Below are positions 17,460 through 25,090 of a stretch of 64,000 bases of DNA, piece after piece (position 1 is the stretch's first letter; every line of letters starts with the position of its first letter). The notes beneath the pieces are model-generated. The model did no database searches. It worked only from the letters and a program-made list of their open reading frames with translations, and was not told the origin of the DNA. The stretch spans positions 150,555-214,554 of the forward strand of contig NZ_QYTW02000002.1 of NCBI RefSeq assembly GCF_003605405.2. The letters are read 5' to 3'. The DNA is from Siminovitchia terrae (GTDB lineage: Bacteria > Bacillota > Bacilli > Bacillales > Bacillaceae_C). A program made the translations under genes and the position numbers.

Positions 17460-18863
17460 TTAACATTGTTCAAAATATCTGGCAATCTCCCAATTGGAAA
17501 CAAATCTATCAAACGCCTGCTGTTCTACTGTAGCAGCGTGCAAATAATGCTTAGCAACCTTATCTCCCAATACCTTGCTTATAACTCCGCTATTTTCCCA
17601 GCACATGATGGCTTCATGCAAAGAGGAGGGAATTCTCTTCACATTTGGATCCGCATAGGCATTCCCTTTGAATTCTGGAGACAGTTCAAGCTCTTGCTCA
17701 ATTCCTAGCAAACCTGCTCCAATGAGTGCTGAATAGGCTAAATAAGGATTCATATCAGCTCCAGGTATTCTTGACTCAAATCGTAAGTGGTTGTCATTGC
17801 CAACGACACGATAACCCGCTGAACGATTATCTTTACTCCATACGATATTTACAGGCGCCCAGCTGTTTGGGGAAAATCGTTTAAATGAATTAACGTTTGG
17901 GGCAAAAAACAACGAGAAATCCCTGGTGTAAGATAGAACGCCAGCCATGAAATGCTGCATCGTTTTTGACATGGAGCTACTCGCGTCTTCGCCGGCAAAA
18001 AAAACATTTTTACCAGTATGGATGTTTGTGAGACTGAGGTGAATATGCCCGCTAGAACCGGTCCATTCATGATGCGGCTTAGACATGAAGGTGACGGATC
18101 GTTCATTTTGGATACATATCTCCTTCATTCCATGCTTAAAAAATAAATGTTGGTCCGCCGCTTTTAAGGCATCCGCGTATTTCAAATTAATTTCATGCTG
18201 CCCATAATAGGCTTCCCCTTTCGAAGATTCGATCGGTATACCGGCCTTGTCCATATATTGGCGAATCTTTTGATAGAGTGGTTCGTTTCTTGTACCTTGC
18301 AAAAGGTTATAATCTTCATTCACATGACCTGCTGTCTGAAGGCTTCTATATTCCTTTTCATGCGCAGTTTCATATGTTTCAGTAAATAAATAAAATTCCA
18401 GCTCACTTGCCATATACGGCTGAAAGCCCATTTGTGCCGCTTTTTTCAATTGGCTCTTCAATATGTTTCTTGGAGCGACAGCCACAGGAGTGGTACCATC
18501 CATTTCGTAAACATCACAGAAAATTGACGCTGTTTTTTCCAGCCAAGGGATCACTTTAAAGGTATCCCAATCCGGCTTAGCAATCCAATCGCCATAACCA
18601 TCATTCCAATTCATTGATTCATAGCCTTCGGGAACATTCATTTCAAAGTCGGTCCCTAATAAATAATTGCAAAAGTGGGTTCCTGTATCTAAGTCGTTTT
18701 CCAAACAGTATGTGCCAGTAACCCTTTTTCCCATAAATCTTCCTTGCATATCACAAAAGCCAAGAATGACGGTGTCTATTTGTCCTTCTTTAATCAATTG
18801 GAGTAGTTTGTTCTTGGTACTTGTTCCCTTAGCCTCACTGTAATTGGACAGTGTCTTTTCCAT
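17460..18863 (-). CDS. Glutamine synthetase-like gamma-glutamyl ligase (GlnA4/PuuA type)
   Basis: 467 aa. GS catalytic-domain motifs are all present: metal site ASELEFYLF, GQHEINLKYADAL, ATP/glutamate site GSSGHIHLSL, NSFKRFSPNSWAPVNIVWSKDNRSAGYRV and RFESRIPGADMNPYLAYS. The adenylylation-loop context and substrate pocket differ from assimilatory GlnA, as in ligases that gamma-glutamylate amines (PuuA, Streptomyces GlnA3/GlnA4). Beside EutH and an aldehyde dehydrogenase the likely amine is ethanolamine or another small amino-alcohol. The ATG at 18863 is taken with AAGGAG 12 bases upstream; an ATG at 18884 would overlap that site. Confidence 0.82.
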   Translation of the reverse strand: MEKTLSNYSEAKGTSTKNKLLQLIKEGQIDTVILGFCDMQGRFMGKRVTGTYCLENDLDTGTHFCNYLLGTDFEMNVPEGYESMNWNDGYGDWIAKPDWDTFKVIPWLEKTASIFCDVYEMDGTTPVAVAPRNILKSQLKKAAQMGFQPYMASELEFYLFTETYETAHEKEYRSLQTAGHVNEDYNLLQGTRNEPLYQKIRQYMDKAGIPIESSKGEAYYGQHEINLKYADALKAADQHLFFKHGMKEICIQNERSVTFMSKPHHEWTGSSGHIHLSLTNIHTGKNVFFAGEDASSSMSKTMQHFMAGVLSYTRDFSLFFAPNVNSFKRFSPNSWAPVNIVWSKDNRSAGYRVVGNDNHLRFESRIPGADMNPYLAYSALIGAGLLGIEQELELSPEFKGNAYADPNVKRIPSSLHEAIMCWENSGVISKVLGDKVAKHYLHAATVEQQAFDRFVSNWEIARYFEQC

Positions 18864-18895
18864 AGTATGAATCATCTCCTTCATAATAGATCGAC

Positions 18896-20323
18896 TTACT
18901 GCAAGGTTAATGAGATATATTTAAGCTCCACAAATTCATCTAATCCAAAGTGGCCGCCTTCTCTCCCCATTCCACTCTCCTTCACTCCGCCAAATGGTGC
19001 TTGAGGAACACTTAATTGTGTTCCATTGACGCCGACCATCCCGTACTCTAGGCGTTCACTGATCCGATACACCCGATTGACATCATTTGTAAAGAAGTAG
19101 GCGGCTAGACCATAAGGCGATTTGTTGGAAAACTCGATAACATCTTCCTCATTTTCAAAAGTCATAATAGGGGCAATGGGTCCAAATATTTCTTCTTGTA
19201 TAAGCTCCATTTTATCTGTGATATCTGTCAAAATTGTTGGCGAATAAAAATATCCGTCCAGCTCTGTCTGGATTCGTTCACCTCCTGTCAATAAAGTAGC
19301 CCCTTTCTCCTTGGCATCCTTCACTAAGTCCTCCATCCGTTGGAGGGCGGCATCATTGATTAACGGTCCCATTTGTACATCTGCTTTTGTGCCTTCACCT
19401 ACCTTTATTTTCTGGACCAAATATTTAATTTTTTCGGTCAGTTCCTCCTCTATATCTTTGTGTGCCATGATGACATTGATTCCGTTACACATTTGTCCGC
19501 AGTTTTCAAATTTATTCTCCACTATTTTTTCGGCTGCCACGTCCAAATTGGAATCAGGAAAAACAATAACAGGCGCATTTCCTCCGAGTTCAAGTGAAAT
19601 TCTTTTAACTTGATCCGCTGCTTTTTTCATTAATTTTTTCCCCACATTTGTAGAACCAGTAAAGGAAATTTTGCGTATACGTTGATCTTCGAATAGTACA
19701 TCGGATATTATAGAGGCCTTGCCTGTCACCAGGTTGGCAACACCGGCGGGTATTTTCGTTGCCATGAGTTCGTCAAACATGGCTATAGCAATTTTCGGTG
19801 TTTCACTTGCTGGCTTCACGATAATTGTGCAACCAGCAGCTAAAGCGGGAGCAACTTTTCTGGCAATCATCGCACCTGGAAAGTTCCAAGGTGTAATTAA
19901 CGCGCAAACCCCTACGGGCTGTTTTATTACGGTGATCCGTTGATTTTGACTGGAAGGGGGGATGACTTCTCCATATATCCGTTTACCTTCCTCTGCGTAC
20001 CACTTAATAAACTGAGCGCTACCTTCTATTTCACCGCGCGCCTCACTCACCGGTTTACCTTGTTCTTCGCTCATCAATAGGGCCAGTTCCTCCCGTTTGT
20101 TTAATAAATTTTCAGCCCATTTAGTTAAGTAAGCTCCACGTTCAGATGGGGTTAACTTAGACCAACTCACATAAGCACGGGAGGCTGCATCTATGGCAGC
20201 TGCAACTTCTTTTTTTCCTGCAGATGGTACATCTCCAATCACTTTCCCAGTGGCCGGGTTCATTACGTGAATCGTTTTCTCTGTTTTCCATTTCTTTCCG
20301 TTAATCCAGTTATAATTAAACAT
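18896..20323 (-). CDS. Aldehyde dehydrogenase, candidate gamma-glutamyl-aminoaldehyde dehydrogenase
   Basis: 475 aa NAD(P)-dependent ALDH with ITPWNFPGAMIARKVAPALAAG, FTGSTNVGKKLM, general base ELGGNAP, nucleophilic cysteine in NCGQMCNG, and EEIFGPIAP. It resembles succinate-semialdehyde and gamma-glutamyl-aminobutyraldehyde (PuuC-like) enzymes. Placed between the ANTAR regulator and the GS-like ligase, it would oxidise the gamma-glutamylated aldehyde. The ATG at 20323 has AAAGGAG ten bases upstream; an upstream in-frame start at 20380 lies inside the attenuator and is rejected. Confidence 0.9.
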   Translation of the reverse strand: MFNYNWINGKKWKTEKTIHVMNPATGKVIGDVPSAGKKEVAAAIDAASRAYVSWSKLTPSERGAYLTKWAENLLNKREELALLMSEEQGKPVSEARGEIEGSAQFIKWYAEEGKRIYGEVIPPSSQNQRITVIKQPVGVCALITPWNFPGAMIARKVAPALAAGCTIIVKPASETPKIAIAMFDELMATKIPAGVANLVTGKASIISDVLFEDQRIRKISFTGSTNVGKKLMKKAADQVKRISLELGGNAPVIVFPDSNLDVAAEKIVENKFENCGQMCNGINVIMAHKDIEEELTEKIKYLVQKIKVGEGTKADVQMGPLINDAALQRMEDLVKDAKEKGATLLTGGERIQTELDGYFYSPTILTDITDKMELIQEEIFGPIAPIMTFENEEDVIEFSNKSPYGLAAYFFTNDVNRVYRISERLEYGMVGVNGTQLSVPQAPFGGVKESGMGREGGHFGLDEFVELKYISLTLQ

Positions 20324-20360
20324 GTCAAACAATCTCCTTTCATAGCTACTTTTTAACAAA

Positions 20361-20413
20361 ATAAAAAGGCGCTCCAACAACAGTGATCAACTGTTCATTA
20401 AGCGCCTTTGCTT
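20361..20413 (-). promoter_or_regulatory. ANTAR-type attenuator upstream of the ALDH/GS-like/SDR genes
   Basis: Read on the minus strand, AAGC-AAAGGC-GCTT (20413-20400) forms a hairpin with a six-base loop carrying A1 and G4, the published hallmark of ANTAR binding loops. It starts two bases after the regulator's stop codon. Its loop and 3' arm are also the 5' arm (AAAGGCGCT, 20409-20401) of a terminator whose other arm is AGCGCCTTT (20373-20365) with a T run. The two structures are mutually exclusive. Confidence 0.6.
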
Positions 20414-20414
20414 T

Positions 20415-20996
20415 TTATTCACTTGTTTTTAGTTGGTATTTCTTTAAGATAGCGGATGCAACGACTTCCATCGGCTTTTGGTGATTCATACTTATCTTTC
20501 TTAGTAAAACATATGCCTCGTCTTCTGATAAATTTTTTACTTTCATTAAATAGCCTTTTGCTCTTTCTATCAATTTGCGAGTCTCAAGCTTCTCCTGTAA
20601 GTTTTTTATTTCGTTTGTAATTTGCTTTTTAATATTTACTTGTGACAAAGCTATTTCAACAGCCGGAATTAAACTAGCTTCCATTACAGGCTTTACAAGA
20701 TAACCTAGTACATGCGGCTGTTTTGCATCCTCAATGAAATCTGGCTGGCTGTATGCTGTTAAAAAAATAATCGGTGTGCCGGTAGCTTTACCAATAATTC
20801 TACTTGCTTTGAGACCGTTGAGTTTAGGCATCATAATATCCATTACAATAAGGTCTGGATTAATTTCATACGCCATTTCAATGGCAGACTCTCCATCCCC
20901 GGTGGCGTATACCTTGTATCCTGCAGATTCCAGCATTTGTTTTACATCCAAACGTATAATTGTTTCATCTTCAACTAGTAATATACCGGTTTGCAC
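20415..20996 (-). CDS. ANTAR-domain response regulator (PdtaR/EutV-like antiterminator)
   Basis: 193 aa from the GTG at 20996, which has GAGGTGG six bases upstream; an ATG at 21011 overlaps that site. A receiver domain (VEDETIIRLDV, phospho-acceptor DLIVMDIMMPK, GYLVKPV) is followed by a short coiled coil and a C-terminal ANTAR domain (LIERAKGYLMKVKNLSEDEAYVLLRKISM). ANTAR dimers bind pairs of RNA hairpins with hexaloops and prevent terminator formation. It heads the operon with ALDH, GS-like ligase and SDR. Its own leader and two others carry candidate target hairpins. The partner kinase is probably the product at 13205-14665. Confidence 0.9.
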   Translation of the reverse strand: MQTGILLVEDETIIRLDVKQMLESAGYKVYATGDGESAIEMAYEINPDLIVMDIMMPKLNGLKASRIIGKATGTPIIFLTAYSQPDFIEDAKQPHVLGYLVKPVMEASLIPAVEIALSQVNIKKQITNEIKNLQEKLETRKLIERAKGYLMKVKNLSEDEAYVLLRKISMNHQKPMEVVASAILKKYQLKTSE

Positions 20997-21054
20997 TATG
21001 AACCACCTCATAAGGATCTCAATTAGATAACGCTTTCAATAGGGGGGACAGTAA

Positions 21055-21126
21055 AAAAGCGCCTAAAGATTCCTTTCGTTTTTCCGGAAAGTGTCAATAG
21101 CGCCTTTGCATGTTTTATGAACTTTT
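21055..21126 (-). promoter_or_regulatory. ANTAR-type attenuator in the leader of the ANTAR regulator gene
   Basis: On the minus strand AAAAGTTCATAA (21126-21115, shared with the eutH leader) is followed by GC-AAAGGC-GC (inside 21111-21097), the same A1/G4 hexaloop as before the ALDH gene. The AAAGGCGCT arm (21107-21099) can instead pair with GGCGCTTTT (21063-21055) to form a terminator with a T run. This would make the regulator autoregulated by antitermination. Confidence 0.55.
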
Positions 21127-21132
21127 GTAATA

Positions 21133-21161
21133 ATCTTACTAGAATAAAAAAAGCTTGTCAA
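21133..21161 (-). promoter_or_regulatory. Promoter of the ANTAR-ALDH-GS-SDR operon
   Basis: TTGACA (21161-21156) and TAAGAT (21138-21133) are separated by 17 bp on the minus strand. Transcription would start near 21126, at the beginning of the conserved leader block. Confidence 0.75.
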
Positions 21162-21183
21162 TTATTTAAATATAATTTAGAAT
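21155..21183 (+). promoter_or_regulatory. Divergent promoter of the M20 peptidase gene
   Basis: TTGTCA (21155-21160), 17-bp spacer, TAGAAT (21178-21183). Its -35 box overlaps the -35 box of the opposite promoter almost completely, so the two promoters compete or are co-controlled. Confidence 0.65.
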
Positions 21184-21228
21184 TTTTCATTAGTAATAGA
21201 ACATGACAGAAAGAGGGGCAGTGACTAT

Positions 21229-22299
21229 ATGGGGGAACGTTTGACAAGCCTGATTGAAGACTTGATTCGAATTGATAGTTCCACAAAACAAGGAGCTAAT
21301 GAAGCAATTAAATATTGCCAGAACTGGTTTCTCTCACGTGGAATGACTGTGAAAACATTGGAAAATAATGGATTTAAAATGTTGATATGTGAAGTGGGAA
21401 AGGGAGAAAAGACTTTAATTTTGAATGGTCATGTCGATGTTGTAAGCGGAAAAGAAGATCAATTTCATCCATACCAGGCAGAAGGTCAATTATTTGGTAG
21501 AGGATCGGCAGATATGAAGGCAGGTGTAGCTGCGATGATGTGTGCACTTGCCGATTTAAAAGACACGGTGCTACAATGTAAAATTCAATTACAGCTTGTG
21601 ACAGATGAAGAAATCGGTGGGTATAATTGTACGAAATATTTAACTGAATCAGGTTATCTTGGAGACTTTGTCATATGTGCTGAGCCTACTCATTTAGGGA
21701 TTGGTTTACAGGCAAAAGGGGTTCTCCAATTGGATATACTTGTCAGGGGAAAGTCGGCTCATGGAAGCCGGCCTTGGGAGGGAGAGAATGCTATTTTACG
21801 TGCTTATGATTTATATAGGCATATTCTTGGCCTTCCTTTTGCAAAAGAATCCTCAGAATTGTTTAGGTATCCCTCCATTAATTTGGCGAAAATCAAAGGA
21901 GGGGAAGTGTATAATAAAGTTCCTGATACATGTATTATTTCGTTGGACATCAGATTTCTCCCTACTCAAAACAAACAAATAATTATAGAGCAAATCCGAA
22001 GTGTTGATGAATGTGAGATTGACATTATCTTATACGGGGATCCGGTCATGAATACGACTGATGATACACATATGCAGAATTTGATATCGCAAATCAGCGC
22101 CAACACTAGTAAACAAAGGGTTGAGATTTTCGGACAGCATGGATTTGCCGATACTAGGTATTTTTCTAGGTTCAATATACCTGCCATTGAGTTTGGACCT
22201 GCGGGAGGTAATTGGCATGGTGACAATGAGTATGTGAATATAGAATCTGTTGAAACATATAAACAAATATTAATTGCATTTGGAAAAGCCTTTAAATAA
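21229..22299 (+). CDS. M20 family metallopeptidase (ArgE/DapE/CPG2-like)
   Basis: 356 aa. Metal-binding motifs are LNGHVDVV, RGSADMKAG, TDEEIGG and CAEPTHLGIG, with dimerisation-domain GKSAHGSRPW and C-terminal PAGGNWHGDNEYV. This M20A group removes acyl or glutamyl groups from amino acids (deacetylases, succinyl-DAP desuccinylase, carboxypeptidase G2). It is divergent from the gamma-glutamylation operon with overlapping promoters. Hydrolysis of gamma-glutamylglycine, or a similar end product, to recover glutamate is therefore an attractive role, inferred from context only. A strong terminator follows. Confidence 0.85.
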   Translation: MGERLTSLIEDLIRIDSSTKQGANEAIKYCQNWFLSRGMTVKTLENNGFKMLICEVGKGEKTLILNGHVDVVSGKEDQFHPYQAEGQLFGRGSADMKAGVAAMMCALADLKDTVLQCKIQLQLVTDEEIGGYNCTKYLTESGYLGDFVICAEPTHLGIGLQAKGVLQLDILVRGKSAHGSRPWEGENAILRAYDLYRHILGLPFAKESSELFRYPSINLAKIKGGEVYNKVPDTCIISLDIRFLPTQNKQIIIEQIRSVDECEIDIILYGDPVMNTTDDTHMQNLISQISANTSKQRVEIFGQHGFADTRYFSRFNIPAIEFGPAGGNWHGDNEYVNIESVETYKQILIAFGKAFK

Positions 22300-22375
22300 T
22301 AAAATGATGATCCTTGCGCTGATGGTATTATCATCTAATTTGTATCAATTAAAAAAAGACGCCTTTGGGTGTCAC

Positions 22376-22418
22376 AGCTTGTCGAAAAAGTGGATATTTT
22401 CTCGACAAGCTTTTTTTC
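22376..22418 (+). terminator. Rho-independent terminator after the M20 peptidase gene
   Basis: AGCTTGTCGA (22376-22385) pairs perfectly with TCGACAAGCT (22402-22411), followed by TTTTTT. Confidence 0.88.
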
Positions 22419-22440
22419 ATTTAGGTAAATACTGCTCCTT

Positions 22441-22632
22441 TTTATTCATTCAGCAGAAGTCTCCCACTTCTGTAAGTGGTGAGATGAATGCATATTGGTA
22501 CTCCATTCAGTGGGGGTTCAAACCCCGCTGAATAAAGTCAAAGCCTCCAGTGGATGCCACAGATTTTCAGAGGAAATTTATCGAGCGGAGCTCGATAAAA
22601 TCTGGGCGCAAATACGCCAAGGCGTATTTGAT
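22441..22632 (+). repeat. Structured dispersed repeat, copy B
   Basis: Near-consensus copy, 23 bp after the M20 terminator. The stems CCCACTT/AAGTGG, GGGG-TTCAAA-CCCC and TTATCGAGC/GCTCGATAA are intact; it ends in TATTTGAT. Confidence 0.88.
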
Positions 22633-23137
22633 ATAAAAATGACTACCATACCTAGACACAGGCAGTCGATTTTCTTTCTGGCGATAAACGGTTCAGGCGG
22701 ACTTGGTCTTTATTTTCCTCCCAAACGTGGCGGGTGACCACCTTTTGATGGTTTTGAGAACAGGTGCACTGCTTTAGTGATCACCGCCATATATTGATTT
22801 CATTATGTTCCTCTCTTGCTATTAAGACTATTTTATGGAAATGGGGAAGGGATGGCAAGAACGTGAAAATATTGTCTTTTTAAAAACAGCCGTCTTATAG
22901 AGAGGAAAAAAGCTCGAAAAAGTGCGGTTGGCTAAAAGTCGGTCACGAAAGGGTGCTCAAAAAAGTGCAGGCGGTCATAAATAGAGTGGTTAGCTGCCTG
23001 AAAAAGCATTGTTTCCCAAAAACTCGGTCACTATTCGAATAGGAAGGTGCAAAAGGGAAAAATCCTTCATTGGTGGATTAACTGGAATAAAGCGGGAATA
23101 TTAAACTCGAACATCGCTACATGGAAATACATAAATT
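22633..23137. other. Non-coding decayed region upstream of catalase
   Basis: No intact gene. Positions 22788-22860 are a degraded copy of the start and leader of the C45 hydrolase gene (see the pseudogene entry). 22900-23040 contains loosely repeated GGTCA/AAAAAGTGC-type motifs without a clear unit. Confidence 0.5.
22776..22860 (-). pseudogene. Relic of a C45 hydrolase 5' end and leader
   Basis: Bases 22801-22858 align with 12725-12782, the start codon and leader of the C45 gene, at roughly 80 percent identity by eye (CATTATGTTCCTC, CTATTAAG, CTATTTTATGG). On the minus strand the reading MKSIYGGDH then stops, where the intact gene reads MKNIYSDII. Only the 5' end survived, suggesting an old duplication followed by deletion. 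Confidence 0.55.
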
Positions 23138-23155
23138 TTGGGAGGAGTGTCATCC

Positions 23156-24760
23156 ATGATGGACAAAAATAAAGAATCAATAGACAAAAAATCAAATCAA
23201 GAAGGCGATATGACTCTTACAAATAGACAGGGTCATCCAGTCACCAACAATCAAAATCTAAGAACGGTTGGCAACAGAGGGCCCGCAACTCTAGAGAATT
23301 ATGACTTCATTGAAAAGATCAGCCATTTTGATCGGGAGCGAATTCCGGAACGTGTTGTGCATGCAAGAGGAGCCGGGGCACACGGTTATTTCGAGGCTTA
23401 CGGAAAAGCGGGAGATGAACCTGTTTCTAAATATACAAGGGCAAAGGTTTTTCAGGAACAAGGAAAACGAACCCCTGTTTTCGTCCGCTTTTCAAGTGTG
23501 ATTCATGGTGGTCATTCACCGGAAACCCTCCGGGATCCACGCGGTTTTGCGGTTAAATTTTACACTGAGGATGGTAACTGGGACTTGGTGGGAAACAATT
23601 TAAAGATCTTTTTTATTAGGGATGCCATTAAATTCCCTGATATGATTCATGCCTTTAAACCGGATCCGATTACCAACATACAGGATAGTGAACGCTTTTT
23701 CGATTTTTGCGCTAATTCTCCAGAGTCATTTCATATGGTGACCTTTCTATATTCTCCATGGGGAATACCGGCCAACTACCGGCACATGCAAGGTTCAGGG
23801 GTCAATACTTATAAGTGGGTGAATCATGATGGAGAAGCTGTTCTGGTTAAGTATCATTGGGAACCGAAGCAAGGGATTAAAAACCTGACTCAAAAAGAGG
23901 CTGAGGAAATACAAGCGAAAAACTTCAATCATGCCACACAGGATTTGTACGAAGCGATTGAGCGCGGGGACTATCCGGAATGGGAGCTTTTTGTACAGAT
24001 TTTGAGTGATGAAGAGCATCCAGAGCTTGACTTTGACCCACTTGATGACACAAAGATTTGGCCGAAAGATCAGTTCCCATGGCTGCCTGTAGGCAGAATG
24101 GTTCTGAATAAAAATCCGGAAGACTATTTCAATGAAGTGGAACAAGCAGCTTTTGGAACAGGAGTACTTGTAGATGGACTTGATTTTTCGGATGATAAAA
24201 TGCTTCAAGGACGGACCTTCTCTTATTCAGACACACAAAGGTACAGGGTTGGGCCAAACTATCTTCAACTGCCAATCAATTCGCCGAAAAAGAGGGTGGC
24301 TACCAATCAAACTGGCGGTCAAATGCAATATAAAGTGGATCGCGCTCCTGGTCAAAATCTGCATATTAATTATGAGCCGTCCATTCTTGGAGGATTAAAG
24401 GAAGCGGAGCAACCGGGAAAAGAATACACGCCTAAAATCGAAGGACACCTTGTGAGGGAATCAATTGACAGAAATGATAATACTAAGCAGGCAGGAGACA
24501 CATATCGCAGCTTTGAGGATTGGGAAAAAGATGAGCTGATTACGAACCTTGTGAATGACCTGTCCAAATGTGATCAGAGAATCCAGAAAAAAATGATCGC
24601 TTTGGCTGAAGAAGCAGATGAAGAATATGGACGCCGTCTTAGAGAAGGAATAAAAAATGCAAGTACAGAAGGGTCTAGCATGCATCCTCTTGGAAATAAA
24701 GGTGGGGAACAAGCGCCTGAAATGGCTGAGGAAAAGGGGCGCGAAACTGATTCATATTAA
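23156..24760 (+). CDS. Monofunctional haem catalase
   Basis: 534 aa from the ATG at 23156, eight bases after GGGAGGAG; an in-frame TTG at 23138 lies in that site. Catalase signatures: [17 protein letters not shown] with the distal histidine at about residue 69, [34 protein letters not shown], and proximal haem ligand tyrosine region [15 protein letters not shown]. The length, with a hydrophilic tail of about 60 aa, is closer to B. subtilis KatX than to the 483-aa KatA. Decomposes hydrogen peroxide in the cytosol or spore. Monocistronic. Confidence 0.93.
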   Translation: MMDKNKESIDKKSNQEGDMTLTNRQGHPVTNNQNLRTVGNRGPATLENYDFIEKISHFDRERIPERVVHARGAGAHGYFEAYGKAGDEPVSKYTRAKVFQEQGKRTPVFVRFSSVIHGGHSPETLRDPRGFAVKFYTEDGNWDLVGNNLKIFFIRDAIKFPDMIHAFKPDPITNIQDSERFFDFCANSPESFHMVTFLYSPWGIPANYRHMQGSGVNTYKWVNHDGEAVLVKYHWEPKQGIKNLTQKEAEEIQAKNFNHATQDLYEAIERGDYPEWELFVQILSDEEHPELDFDPLDDTKIWPKDQFPWLPVGRMVLNKNPEDYFNEVEQAAFGTGVLVDGLDFSDDKMLQGRTFSYSDTQRYRVGPNYLQLPINSPKKRVATNQTGGQMQYKVDRAPGQNLHINYEPSILGGLKEAEQPGKEYTPKIEGHLVRESIDRNDNTKQAGDTYRSFEDWEKDELITNLVNDLSKCDQRIQKKMIALAEEADEEYGRRLREGIKNASTEGSSMHPLGNKGGEQAPEMAEEKGRETDSY

Positions 24761-25048
24761 GGTTTTGAGCAGTCTTTCAAGAAAATTTTCTTGACTAGGT
24801 GTAGGGTTGTCTCACCGGGAAAAGAGTGCCCTGTCAAAACGTACAATCCTATATCAAGCCTTAGGGCATTTACTATTCGATTGCAATGAGAGTCGAATAA
24901 TGAGGGGTACACAATAAAAGCTGCGACTGAGTCTTCTAAGCTTCATCCGGCACTTTGTAGGTGTTTCTTGCGAGATCTCTAAAGAATCCAACGGGCATCA
25001 CTAGGGTATCCGGCAGCTGTTTACAGGAGGAAATCCTGCAAATGAAAA
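24761..25048. other. Intergenic region downstream of catalase
   Basis: About 290 bp without a gene. It holds a TCAAGAAAA/TTTTCTTGA palindrome (about 24777-24794, no T tail) and a TATTCGA/TCGAATA hairpin (about 24872-24897). Nothing else recognised. Confidence 0.4.
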
Positions 25049-25087
25049 ACCAGTCTGAGAACAACATGTTGTTCTCAGACTGGTTCA
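25049..25087. terminator. Bidirectional terminator between catalase and ilvA
   Basis: A perfect 36-bp palindrome (25049-25084), flanked by AAAAA on the left and TTCAATTTT on the right, between converging genes. Confidence 0.88.
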
Positions 25088-25090
25088 ATT

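Noticed and set aside
20324-20380. N-terminal extension of the ALDH to an ATG at 20380
   Set aside because: The extension would lie in the terminator hairpin, whereas the ATG at 20323 has a strong ribosome site.
13205-22299. Classical eut operon with microcompartment
   Set aside because: No ethanolamine ammonia-lyase, EutE/EutG or shell-protein genes are present; only EutH and the regulators match.
22495-22737. 80-aa plus-strand frame
   Set aside because: It is translation of repeat copy B and its flank; the stems explain the conservation better than a protein does.
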